Below, in pieces: positions 1 to 7,988 of a stretch of DNA of 64,000 bases. The notes beneath the pieces were generated by a model. It ran no database searches. It was not told the DNA's origin and worked only from the letters and a program-made list of their open reading frames with translations. The stretch lies in NCBI RefSeq assembly GCF_024347135.1, contig NZ_AP024907.1, positions 1,975,001 through 2,039,000 of the forward strand, given 5' to 3'. The DNA is from Vibrio spartinae (GTDB lineage Bacteria; Pseudomonadota; Gammaproteobacteria; Enterobacterales; Vibrionaceae). Numbering within the stretch: the first letter of the stretch is position 1; each line of letters opens with the position of its first letter. Both the position numbers and the translations under genes were made by a program.

Positions 1-277
1 ATTTTGATGATTAAAACGGTGGTAACTATGCCCCATAGTGTGCCAGCCTAAGACTTGGGACTCATTTATTTTGTCATTCATTGACCTGCTTTTACTAATG
101 AATAATTATGTACTTAGTTTGGTATGGTGTGTTAGGCAGAGATTGTCTGTAATTGTCACGTTGGTTATACAAAATTATTAGTGAAAACAAATTGATAAAA
201 AATTAATTCTGTATTTTCTGCTGAGTTTATACAGACAGAGTCTAGTTAAAAGGTACTGTTATGCCTAAAGGAGCCGC

Positions 278-826
278 ATGGACTGGCTTACATTTCTTTC
301 TTCTGTAATAGATTCGATTGCGTGGCCATCAGCTCTGATTGTAGCCGTTGTTTTGCTTTGGACTGAGTTGGTAGAGGCAATAGGCCGGATTCAGAGCATC
401 AAGCACAAAGAAACTCAGATTGAATTCAGCAATCATATTCAAGAAGCGAGCCGGGAAGCTGAGAGTTCGCTGCCAGAACTGGCTCTGCCCGAAACAAAGG
501 AATTTACACGGCGCTTAGAGTTAGCTGAGCTTTCGCCAAGAGGAGCAATTCTTGAATCATGGCTAGACGTCGAGGTTGCCTTGGAGGAAATGGGAGCGAG
601 GTATGGGATTCCCGCAGAGGAGATGAAGAGCTCAAACACGCACATGCTTCAGCTCAAGCTCGCAGATTACAATACGTTAGGCAAAGGAACATTTGGCCTA
701 CTACAACTTTTGAGGGAAACGCGTAACAAGGCTGTTCATCTTACTGACAAAGAAGTTAAAACCGATGCGGCCAAAGAATACGTTTCCATGGCTAATCGTA
801 TAGTTACGCTGCTTCGAGAGGCATAA
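278..826 (+). CDS. Membrane-anchored HEPN-like protein (integron cassette gene)
   Basis: A 182-residue protein of unknown function. One hydrophobic segment at about residues 12-35 should anchor it in the inner membrane, and the rest is a helical cytoplasmic part. Near the C-terminus the motif RNKAVH (R-x4-H) in a helical context resembles the HEPN/DUF4145 signature, which in some families marks an RNase; activity here is only a guess. The start is supported by AAAGGAG five bases upstream. The stop codon runs directly into an attC site, the usual arrangement of an integron cassette. Confidence 0.75.
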   Translation: MDWLTFLSSVIDSIAWPSALIVAVVLLWTELVEAIGRIQSIKHKETQIEFSNHIQEASREAESSLPELALPETKEFTRRLELAELSPRGAILESWLDVEVALEEMGARYGIPAEEMKSSNTHMLQLKLADYNTLGKGTFGLLQLLRETRNKAVHLTDKEVKTDAAKEYVSMANRIVTLLREA

Positions 827-896
827 CCAGCCGCTGTTGCCGGACAATTTTTCCACCGCTTCGCGGCTCCAAAATTGCCGCAAAGCTCAGCGTTAG
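822..896 (+). repeat. Integron attC site
   Basis: The segment starts with ATAACC just at the stop of the preceding gene and ends with the core site GCGTTAG. The two halves are complementary: TTGCCGGACAATTTT on the left against AAAATTGCCGCAA on the right, around a short GC-rich loop. Paired arms with a terminal TAAC/GTTA are the hallmark of attC recombination sites recognised folded by integron integrases. It marks the end of the HEPN-like cassette and the start of the NUDIX cassette. Confidence 0.8.
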
Positions 897-907
897 AGAA
901 AAAATCA

Positions 908-1345
908 ATGAGAGCACCATTTCAAGTATTAGTATTTCCGTATCAAATACTCAATGAACAACCTCGTTACTTGATCGGAAAACGAAGTGATAATGGTGTA
1001 TGGCAAGCTATTTCAGGCGGCGGTGAAGATAGTGAATCATTTATCGAGGCAGCAAAGCGTGAACTTAAAGAAGAAACTAGTTTAATTGGCTGTGATTGGC
1101 AGCAATTGGACTCATTGTGTATGCTCCCCAAAGTGTACTATGCTGGCCATGAAAATTGGACTAATCATCAGTTTGTAGTGCCTGAATATTCTTTTTCAGT
1201 TCGGGTGTCTACTGAGCCTCAGCTATCAAATGAGCATACAAAATTTCGTTGGTGTGGTTTTCAAGAGGCTAGTGAACTTTTGAAATATGACTCAAACAGA
1301 ATAGCCTTATGGGAACTTAATCAAAGGCTTAAGAGTAATCTTTGA
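908..1345 (+). CDS. NUDIX hydrolase (integron cassette gene)
   Basis: A 145-residue NUDIX-family pyrophosphohydrolase. The NUDIX box is nearly canonical: GGGEDSE, then seven residues, then RELKEET, giving the G-x5-E-x7-RE-U-x-EE pattern that binds the catalytic divalent metal; the final Gly of the consensus is Ser. The substrate cannot be told; the family cleaves nucleoside diphosphates linked to another moiety. I chose the ATG at 908 because an upstream TTG at 875 lies inside the attC stem. It sits immediately after the attC core site, as expected for a cassette gene. Confidence 0.85.
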   Translation: MRAPFQVLVFPYQILNEQPRYLIGKRSDNGVWQAISGGGEDSESFIEAAKRELKEETSLIGCDWQQLDSLCMLPKVYYAGHENWTNHQFVVPEYSFSVRVSTEPQLSNEHTKFRWCGFQEASELLKYDSNRIALWELNQRLKSNL

Positions 1346-1709
1346 AAAATCGCATAACAAACGATTAAGATTTCAAGGTACTTTTCTAATCTAGTTCATG
1401 GGGTTGGAGCATCATATCTAACTCATTTATGTCCAGAAGTGTGCTGAGGGGCATGAAACACGAAAATGCCCCAAAGTGAGCTGGCACAATTTTTTCTCTT
1501 CAACTTAGATACGCGTTTTTTGCAATACTTGAATTCATGATAGCTAGAAGTCATGACCTAAGCCTATTTTGTTGATGTTGCCAAAGTTATTATTCAGAAC
1601 TGTGTTTTGGAGGGATTGGATGAAACACTATGCATGGCAATCTAGTTGACCATTAATTTTTATTCACTTAAAATGTGATATGCATCACACTTTAATTGAG
1701 CGGGGATAT
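1346..1709. other. Intergenic, possible decayed attC left half
   Basis: No gene seen. Just after the NUDIX stop the sequence GCATAACAAACG (about 1355-1366) matches the left end of a VCR-type attC site, but no complementary right half with a GTTA core is evident, so the site looks broken. The rest is AT-rich spacer before the zinc-ribbon gene. Confidence 0.4.
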
Positions 1710-1922
1710 ATGAATCATCAACAATTCAAAACTCAGTGTTCTTATTGTCAGGCAGAAATTGATTGTTATTTACCAGTTGGAAAGTTATTAAGCTTCAGTA
1801 GTAATTATACCGTTGAGTGCTCAGTTTGCGGAGCAAATCATGTGTTCAAACTTCCTTATGGCACGTCAGGCTTCTTTTCCAGCGACCTTGCAAAAGGCAA
1901 TCCGATGCTCGAGGAATTATAG
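1710..1922 (+). CDS. Small zinc-ribbon protein
   Basis: A 70-residue protein with two CxxC pairs (CSYC near residue 11 and CSVC near residue 38), a typical zinc-ribbon arrangement. No specific family recognised. The ATG at 1710 has GCGGGG about six bases upstream; an in-frame ATG at 1680 has no ribosome site. It is followed after seven bases by another small gene on the same strand, and both probably belong to the integron cassette region. Confidence 0.55.
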   Translation: MNHQQFKTQCSYCQAEIDCYLPVGKLLSFSSNYTVECSVCGANHVFKLPYGTSGFFSSDLAKGNPMLEEL

Positions 1923-1929
1923 AGGCGGC

Positions 1930-2487
1930 ATGAATAAAAGATTTTCTGGACGAGATCCATTACGTAAATGGCTGGCTACTGTCAGTGGTGTGGTGATTTC
2001 AACCATTGTGTTGGTCAATGATGTGGACAAACTGGTGATCAATACCACTAACCCTAAGATGCTATCTCAACTTATTTATGAGCGTTCAAGCGAGTTTCTA
2101 GATCAACCATATTTGGTCAACTTTGAAAAGTCTGAGGATAAAAAAACAGATGTATCTATTGATTATTCAAAAATGATCATGGTTACTGCTTGGGAAGCAA
2201 CATTAGCTCGTAATGGCAGGCGCATAGGTGGGTTAAAGCTTTTGCTCAAAGAGTTAGGCTCGTATCAGTACTGTTGTACGAGTATAATTGAAAATCGCGC
2301 CTTTAAAATTGCTGGTTTGTGGATAGTAGAGCCAACAATGCCAAACGAAATTGAAGAGCTAAAGTCAATCTTGGATAAGTTTGCGATATCATATGCTTTC
2401 AGTGATGGAAGTGGATTTATGACACTTAATAACTTTCGTTTTAATGGCAATGGAGTATCAATATACCCAGATATGCTAAGCAGCTAA
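1930..2487 (+). CDS. Hypothetical single-pass membrane protein
   Basis: A 185-residue protein. An N-terminal hydrophobic segment (about residues 12-28) is followed by a soluble domain with a Tyr/Cys-rich stretch (SYQYCCTS). No recognised family. The start ATG at 1930 is chosen because AGAGGCGGC lies just upstream; a longer open frame from 1813 overlaps the zinc-ribbon gene out of frame. The stop is followed by GCTAACAAATG, which looks like a left attC arm, but no convincing right core site was found, so cassette status is inferred from context. Confidence 0.55.
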   Translation: MNKRFSGRDPLRKWLATVSGVVISTIVLVNDVDKLVINTTNPKMLSQLIYERSSEFLDQPYLVNFEKSEDKKTDVSIDYSKMIMVTAWEATLARNGRRIGGLKLLLKELGSYQYCCTSIIENRAFKIAGLWIVEPTMPNEIEELKSILDKFAISYAFSDGSGFMTLNNFRFNGNGVSIYPDMLSS

Positions 2488-2666
2488 CAAATGCTCAAAT
2501 CTCCAACATACTTTTCCTAATCCAATAGGAACGTTCTAGAGCATTAGATCTAACGAGTTTCTGTCCAAAAATGCCCCGTAGGATGCAGAATGTAGGTGTA
2601 CGATGAAGTCACACGGTATAATCAAAACTGTCAGATCCAGTCGGGATGAATACAGATAAGCCAATA

Positions 2667-2687
2667 AACCGGAACGCCGTCCCGGTT
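2667..2687. terminator. Hairpin between convergent genes
   Basis: AACCGG / CCGGTT stem with a short GC-rich loop lying just beyond the 3' end of the minus-strand coiled-coil gene; read on the minus strand it is followed by TTATT. A likely intrinsic terminator. Confidence 0.5.
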
Positions 2688-2698
2688 CATTCACACAT

Positions 2699-3445
2699 CT
2701 ACTCATCAATCCCCAGATCTTTTGCCAGTGCCTGAATCTCTTTCAAATCCATCTGATTCACTTTGATCAGTTGGTTGACTTTACCCAAACGTTCATTGGC
2801 AGCATCTTGTTGATCACAAGCATCAGAATGGGCATCCCAAGAAGTACCTTGTAAATAAAGGTCACACTCTTTCTTCAATTCTTTCTTTTTCTGCTGGAGC
2901 GTGTCCCGCTCTTGTTCCAGTGACTCTAGGGATTGCTTTACTTTGAGTTCTTTCTGGAACAATTCTCGCGAACGCTCAAACATTGTCGCTTGAAGATCGG
3001 CCTGATGATTGAGCCGGTTATTCACTTTGTTGACCTGCGTGATCTTAGATTGCTCATTCGATAACTGCTTCGCCAGCGCTGTTTTTTCCTGCGTTAATTG
3101 GTCTATTTTTCCATTCAACACATCTAACTGTTGCTGGTAGGTATTTTTTTGCTCGGCCAGCTTCTGATCAAACTCTTTACTCAATTGCTGAATTTTCACA
3201 TGCGTTTGTTGGTCTGAATCTACCAGTGTTTTCTGGTTGGCTTGTTCAAGCTGATGATAACGTGTTTCCAGTGTCTGATAACTCTGCTGCCAACTTTGCC
3301 CCGACAACAAGGCACCAATCAGTCCGCCTGCGGCAATACCGATGACGGCAGCAATACCAATGTAGAGATAAGTTCGTTTGTCTCTTTGTTCAATAACAAC
3401 AACGTCTTCATCTCCATCATCCAAATTGTCAGATTGTTTATTCAC
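2699..3445 (-). CDS. Coiled-coil inner-membrane protein
   Basis: A 248-residue protein starting at GTG. An acidic N-terminus (residues 1-22) precedes one Gly/Ala-rich transmembrane helix (about 27-50), then a long Gln/Lys/Glu-rich coiled coil to about residue 195 and a charged tail. It looks like a scaffold or tether with its coiled coil outside the cytoplasm, but no function is known. It lies 16 bases downstream of a 52-residue membrane protein gene on the same strand, so the two are probably co-transcribed. Related proteins appear to be common in vibrios, by recollection only. Confidence 0.7.
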   Translation of the reverse strand: MNKQSDNLDDGDEDVVVIEQRDKRTYLYIGIAAVIGIAAGGLIGALLSGQSWQQSYQTLETRYHQLEQANQKTLVDSDQQTHVKIQQLSKEFDQKLAEQKNTYQQQLDVLNGKIDQLTQEKTALAKQLSNEQSKITQVNKVNNRLNHQADLQATMFERSRELFQKELKVKQSLESLEQERDTLQQKKKELKKECDLYLQGTSWDAHSDACDQQDAANERLGKVNQLIKVNQMDLKEIQALAKDLGIDE

Positions 3446-3461
3446 AATAACTCCATCTGCT

Positions 3462-3620
3462 TTAACGTATTAGTTCACTTACAACAACGGCAATCAGGTA
3501 AATTACAAAAGCGCTACAAAGAACGACAATGATGCCCTTCTGTATGTTTTCACGAGTGTCGTATCGAACCAAAACATATGCAAGCGCAATCAAAACAATA
3601 ATTGCAATGAGTCTAACCAT
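3462..3620 (-). CDS. 52-residue two-helix membrane protein
   Basis: A very small protein with two hydrophobic helices (about residues 4-18 and 29-48) separated by a charged turn (RYDTRENIQKG). The ATG at 3620 is preceded by AAGGCGGA at good spacing. The reading frame is intact to TAA and points into the coiled-coil membrane protein gene 16 bases downstream, so the pair probably forms an operon and possibly a complex. No family recognised; the hydrophobic pattern, ribosome site and spacing support a real gene. Confidence 0.6.
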   Translation of the reverse strand: MVRLIAIIVLIALAYVLVRYDTRENIQKGIIVVLCSAFVIYLIAVVVSELIR

Positions 3621-3799
3621 AATTATTCCGCCTTACTCATCTGGGATTTATATCATGATTCTTTTATTTAAGGTCAGAGGAAAGTTGATAATACATCAAG
3701 TCATCATTTTTTATAGATTTACGTAAATTCTGTAAGTGACATCACAAATTTTTTGGATTAACATCAGCCCGTAAATCATCAAATCAGATGATTGTTCCA

Positions 3800-4030
3800 G
3801 TGAAGACTACAGGAGAGAGGTTGTTAACCTAATTTTAACATTAGAGCTAACATTTCCCACCGAAGAAGTAAATCTTTCAGGTGTATCACGCTTAATTTTG
3901 AGGAACGCTTAATTTTGAGGATACGAGGACTGTAGTTGGAGGAACCTCTGGAGAGAACCGTTGAATCGGTCGCCGAAGGAGCAAGTCCCATCCGGGATGA
4001 AACTCTCAGGCAAAAGGACAGAGGAGTGAA
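3800..4030 (+). promoter_or_regulatory. Tandem glycine riboswitch
   Basis: Two glycine aptamers in tandem in the leader of the AGCS symporter. Aptamer 1 (about 3805-3937) has the P1 arms ACTACAG / CTGTAGT and the conserved core ACCGAAGAAGTAAATC with CTTTCAGGT. Aptamer 2 (about 3938-4027) has CCTCTGGAGAG, CGCCGAAGGAGCAAG and ACTCTCAGGCAAAAGGACAG. The linker GGAGGAACC joins them as in the characterised Vibrio cholerae riboswitch. Glycine binding is expected to alter expression of the downstream transporter. The optional stem in aptamer 1 is unusually long because of a 17-bp tandem duplication. Confidence 0.93.
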
Positions 4031-4058
4031 AGGCCCATTTTTGAAATTTATTCAACGC

Positions 4059-4081
4059 ATCGTCCGTAATTTCAGGACGAT
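4059..4081 (+). terminator. Hairpin in riboswitch expression platform
   Basis: ATCGTCC / GGACGAT stem with a nine-base loop, about 30 bases after the second glycine aptamer and 58 bases before the symporter start. It could be the switching hairpin. There is no strong U tract directly after it, so control at initiation of translation is equally possible. Confidence 0.4.
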
Positions 4082-4138
4082 CACTTTATAATCAACCTTT
4101 CCTCTTCTCCTTATTTGTACTTATTTTAAGGGGAAATC

Positions 4139-5506
4139 ATGCAAAACCTGCAATCCATATTTAGTGCTATCGATAGTTTTATTTGGGGACCACCATTACT
4201 CTGTTTATTGGTCGGAACCGGTATCTACTTCACGTTCAGTCTCGGACTACTGCAATTTCGTCACCTGCCCACGGCGTTAAAACTGGTGTTTGGCCGTTCC
4301 CCGCAAGGGAAAACCGGTGATGTTTCCAGCTTTGCGGCATTATGTACCGCCCTCTCCGCAACCATTGGGACCGGCAACATTGTCGGTGTCGCAACCGCCA
4401 TCAAACTCGGTGGACCCGGTGCGCTGTTCTGGATGTGGTTTGCGGCCTTGTTTGGTATGGCCACCAAATACGCAGAGTGCTTGTTGGCCGTTAAATATCG
4501 CAAAACCGATGAAAAAGGCCAGATGGTTGGCGGGCCAATGTATTTTCTACAGTACGGGGTCGGCTCAAAACTACTGGCAACTGCCTTTGCAGTGTTTGCG
4601 ATTGGTGTTGCATTCTTTGGGATCGGAACATTTCCGCAGGTCAACGCGATTGTCGATGCATCACAACTCTCATTCGGGGTGTCCCGAGAACTCGCGGCCG
4701 GTATCCTGACGCTGCTCGTTGCCATTGTCACCATTGGCGGCATTCAGTCGATTTCGAAGGTTGCCAGTAAAGTGGTGCCGACCATGGCCTTATTTTATAT
4801 TCTGGCCTGTCTGTCGATCTTAATCATGCAAGCGGATCAGTTTGTTCCTGCGGTCCTGCTGGTGATTCAGTCCGCCTTCACATCAACGGCCGCAACCGGT
4901 GGTTTTGCCGGTGCAACCATTATGTTAGCGATTCAGGCCGGTGTCGCTCGCGGGGTATTTTCCAATGAATCCGGCCTTGGCAGCGCACCGATGGCGGCCG
5001 CGGCCGCAAAAACCGATTCTTGTGTGCGACAAGGGTTGATCTCGATGACGGGGACATTCTTCGATACGATCCTGATCTGTACCATGACCGGGTTGGCGTT
5101 AATCCTCACCAATACATGGCAGGGGGATTTGTCCGGTGCCGCCATGACAACCCATGCGTTTGCGCTCGGTCTTGATTCAGCAACGGTGGGTCCGCTGCTC
5201 GTATCCATTGGATTAATCTTCTTTGCGTTTACCACAATTCTGGGCTGGAACTATTACGGTGAGCGTTGTGTCGTCTTCTTGTTCGGCACCAAAGGCATAT
5301 TGCCCTATAAACTGATCTTCATCGCGCTGATTGCTTCCGGGTCATTTTTACATCTGGATTTAATCTGGATTATTGCCGATATTGTCAATGGCCTGATGGC
5401 AATTCCGAACCTGATTGGCTTGCTGATGTTGAGAAAAGTCGTCATTGAGGAAACCGCGTTATTCTTCCGCCACGGCATGATGAAGTCTGCGCCCACAGAA
5501 GCCTGA
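4139..5506 (+). CDS. Sodium:alanine/glycine symporter (AGCS family)
   Basis: A 455-residue inner-membrane amino-acid:Na+ symporter of the AGCS (AlsT/DagA) family. Family signatures include GTGNIVGVATAI in the N-terminal third and FSNESGLGSAPMAAAAA in the middle; about 10-11 hydrophobic helices are visible and the length is normal for the family. TAAGGGG precedes the ATG. The tandem glycine riboswitch directly upstream points to glycine (and probably alanine) as substrate, and riboswitch control links uptake to intracellular glycine. The next gene is convergent, 14 bases away. Confidence 0.93.
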   Translation: MQNLQSIFSAIDSFIWGPPLLCLLVGTGIYFTFSLGLLQFRHLPTALKLVFGRSPQGKTGDVSSFAALCTALSATIGTGNIVGVATAIKLGGPGALFWMWFAALFGMATKYAECLLAVKYRKTDEKGQMVGGPMYFLQYGVGSKLLATAFAVFAIGVAFFGIGTFPQVNAIVDASQLSFGVSRELAAGILTLLVAIVTIGGIQSISKVASKVVPTMALFYILACLSILIMQADQFVPAVLLVIQSAFTSTAATGGFAGATIMLAIQAGVARGVFSNESGLGSAPMAAAAAKTDSCVRQGLISMTGTFFDTILICTMTGLALILTNTWQGDLSGAAMTTHAFALGLDSATVGPLLVSIGLIFFAFTTILGWNYYGERCVVFLFGTKGILPYKLIFIALIASGSFLHLDLIWIIADIVNGLMAIPNLIGLLMLRKVVIEETALFFRHGMMKSAPTEA

Positions 5507-5520
5507 ATACCGTTCAAGAT

Positions 5521-6534
5521 TTAACGGTGAGTGGAGCGCGTCATGTGATCGATCACAGGCGCGCTCAATCCCGGTTCACCAAACCGTGTTGTATTTCCTG
5601 CTATAAACTGTTGCCCGAGTGACTCTTGCGACCAGAGCGTTAAATTCCCTTGCTCACACCGCCCCGTATCCAGATTCCAGTTCTTCAGCCAATCTGTTGC
5701 ATCATTGTCATAAACACTCCGGCCGAGCAACCGCTGATAATGAACCACATTCGCGACCGTAAAATCAAACACCTGATCATAGTGCCAATAGCCATAAGGC
5801 GTCTCCAGATGTGTAATGTACTGCTGATCAATGGCTGAAATCTGTGGATAGACCAAACCGAGAAAAGCCGCGACATGACGAGAAAACGGAAATAACCGAT
5901 ATTGGTCTTCCACCAAGGCCATGACACGAATAAAAGCGACATACCATCCATGAATATCCGGCATCCCGAACCGTTGCCCGTATGTATCCAGCAACGACTC
6001 GCGCCAGACCATCTCAATCACATGATCAATCTGATTCGGTGACTGTATTTCCGCACAGTGCAGCAAATGACGTGATAATCGTTCAATATAACCAATGTCA
6101 CCCAGCCCCATCCGTTGCCAGATAAATGCATCCTGATGCATCTCGCACTCCCGATGCTGTGGTTTATTCTGGTCGTAATCCCCGACTTTGAGCTCAATCA
6201 CCGGATGAATGGTAATATCGGTGATCACATGGGCGAGAAACCCACTCAGCCAGGCAAAGGCACGATCCTGCTGCTCGCCATAGAGACGACGCACATGCGC
6301 AATCATACCGCGCACCAAATCACCGACATAGTGATAATGCATTCGATCAGCCCATGCTGCCTGAAGAGAATCGGTAATTTTCAGATAAGGAAAATCCGGA
6401 GAAACCGCCCCCATTTCGACGTAACGCTGATTCACCAGTAAAATACGTTGCATTCGGCTGGGTAAAGCATACCGAACATCACCTTGCATGAATGCCTGAT
6501 TAACCGCTGTGATATGAGCAAATGCACCCGGCAT
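5521..6534 (-). CDS. Zinc-dependent phospholipase C-like protein
   Basis: A 337-residue protein resembling the zinc-dependent phospholipase C / S1-P1 fold family. The N-terminus MPGAFAHIT, the SPDFPY segment, the paired histidines of MHYHYVGD and the stretch FLAHVITDITIHP provide the Asp/His ligands expected for a trinuclear zinc site. There is no signal peptide, so it would act in the cytoplasm or need dedicated secretion. It lies 187 bases downstream of, and on the same strand as, a DUF4123-type T6SS adaptor gene, which raises the possibility that it is a T6SS-delivered lipase; this is inference. Catalysis is not demonstrated by the sequence. Confidence 0.65.
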   Translation of the reverse strand: MPGAFAHITAVNQAFMQGDVRYALPSRMQRILLVNQRYVEMGAVSPDFPYLKITDSLQAAWADRMHYHYVGDLVRGMIAHVRRLYGEQQDRAFAWLSGFLAHVITDITIHPVIELKVGDYDQNKPQHRECEMHQDAFIWQRMGLGDIGYIERLSRHLLHCAEIQSPNQIDHVIEMVWRESLLDTYGQRFGMPDIHGWYVAFIRVMALVEDQYRLFPFSRHVAAFLGLVYPQISAIDQQYITHLETPYGYWHYDQVFDFTVANVVHYQRLLGRSVYDNDATDWLKNWNLDTGRCEQGNLTLWSQESLGQQFIAGNTTRFGEPGLSAPVIDHMTRSTHR

Positions 6535-6632
6535 AATAAACCTTCATCATTGATTACCCGATGATGACAAATTACGTGATTTTTATGACATTTATCTTGC
6601 ATGAAAAGTGATAAATCCCGATGTAATCATCG

Positions 6633-6663
6633 CTTGCTGTGATTAAACATCTCTTGCTGTGAT
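6633..6663. repeat. Direct repeat CTTGCTGTGAT, two copies
   Basis: CTTGCTGTGAT occurs at 6633-6643 and again at 6653-6663, 20 bp apart (about two helical turns), in the gap between the PLC-like and DUF4123 genes. It could be a regulator binding pair for the downstream PLC-like gene, or chance. Confidence 0.3.
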
Positions 6664-6721
6664 GGTTGTACGCTTTCTTCTGAACCAACACGCTGGCACC
6701 GGCTAAGCACGCATCTGCCAA

Positions 6722-7570
6722 TCACACACCCAACGCATACTGTTTTGCGAACCGAGCCGCCTGACGAATCCGCTGAGTCGGTGTCCTTGCCGGTGAGGGA
6801 AAGTGAATCAGTTGATAAATCTCCGGATACGACTCCCCTGCCACCGCCGACTCACCCAACCAACCAATGATATTGAAGTAATTCAACTGATCCTGACGGG
6901 TGACAAATCCTTTCTGACGGGCAATCTGAGCATGAGCTTCAACCCAAAGATCCCCGCGATCTTGCTGGAACAGCACCTCAGGAAAATGGCGCTTCATATG
7001 GTGGTATATCGCTTCAAGTAGGCTCTGCCATGCAATATGGCTAAGTTGCTGCCACTGCACTGGCGTGAGTTGTAACGGTAAATCAAACTCGACCATCGGT
7101 TCAAAATCAGACCGGACGATGACTTTCCAGCCCAAAGACGTGGGTAACCAAACCTTATCCATCGGCAGCCAAAACCAATGACACGACGCGCTGAGTAACG
7201 TCCACGCAACATCTGCATGAGCCATATTGAGATAACTGGTCGTCCCATAAGGAGACAGCACCTGTATCTGCTGACGAAAATGTTCAGCGAGTGTCTCGAT
7301 CGACCAGGATGAACAGAAGAAAAATCCCTCCGTCCCGCGCTGGTGTCGCAAAAACCATTGCTTCACTGAATCATCCACGGCCAACAGATAAGGCGACTGT
7401 TCTTCATCCGATTCATAGAGATACATAGCGGCCGATTCGACGATTGGCTCATCAGGGAAATAGCTTCGGTAATACGGTGGCAATTGGCGACCATCAACAA
7501 ATAAATAGAGATGATCGCCCACCGTTGTCGGTATCCGATCCAAGGCTTGTTCAGGTTGCAACATGTTCAT
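6722..7570 (-). CDS. DUF4123-like T6SS effector adaptor
   Basis: A 282-residue protein from the ATG at 7570; an in-frame TTG at 7657 would add 29 residues. The N-terminal part has the DUF4123 pattern (LYLFVDGRQLPP, then PYLLAVDD, then TSYLNMAHADVAW), and the C-terminal part has the G-x-x-x-x-x-D-x-L-x-Y segment typical of the second domain of these proteins. DUF4123 (Tap/TEC) proteins load effectors onto the T6SS VgrG spike. Here there is no vgrG next to it, and the PLC-like protein downstream is the only candidate client. Family assignment is by eye and moderately sure. Confidence 0.6.
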   Translation of the reverse strand: MNMLQPEQALDRIPTTVGDHLYLFVDGRQLPPYYRSYFPDEPIVESAAMYLYESDEEQSPYLLAVDDSVKQWFLRHQRGTEGFFFCSSWSIETLAEHFRQQIQVLSPYGTTSYLNMAHADVAWTLLSASCHWFWLPMDKVWLPTSLGWKVIVRSDFEPMVEFDLPLQLTPVQWQQLSHIAWQSLLEAIYHHMKRHFPEVLFQQDRGDLWVEAHAQIARQKGFVTRQDQLNYFNIIGWLGESAVAGESYPEIYQLIHFPSPARTPTQRIRQAARFAKQYALGV

Positions 7571-7988
7571 CGTGTAAAACCATCCACGATGAGCCGACGA
7601 GGTAACCAAACCGAACGATTCCACATATGGCGGGTATAACGAATAGAGGCATCGCAAGTGACTATCATGATTATTCCTTTTATAGATAGGCGAGAAACGG
7701 TTCCGTCAAAACACGACGGATTCAACAAATGGTTTAGCATACAATAAGTCTCATTTGAGAAATAATTTAAACTCATATGAGAAAAATCAATTCTATCAAT
7801 ATTCTTTCCATTATGAAGATGCCATTTTGCTGTTTAGATCACTTTTGGGAGTCACTTAACAAATAAAACCCATAATAAAAATCACATAAAAATCAATAAG
7901 TCATAAAAAATGAAAATCATTGTGTGTTTCACTGCATCTTGAGATACCCTTGAATTCATTTGCTACCACTTAAATAAGAGGTGAATCT
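7571..7988. promoter_or_regulatory. Divergent intergenic region
   Basis: AT-rich gap between the DUF4123 gene (minus) and the carboxypeptidase (plus). It holds a small hairpin CCGTC / GACGG at 7703-7719 and AT-rich tracts that may be promoters for both genes. No gene was seen, although the in-frame 5' extension of the DUF4123 gene would reach 7657. The carboxypeptidase ribosome site (AAGAGGTG) lies at about 7975-7983. Confidence 0.35.

Noticed and set aside
2488..2600. Second attC site after the membrane protein gene
   Set aside because: A left arm (CTAACAAATGCTC) and a complementary AGAGCAT are present, but no GTTRRRY core ends the element.
4261..4743. 160-codon minus-strand open frame
   Set aside because: Antisense to the AGCS symporter, an artefact of its codon use.
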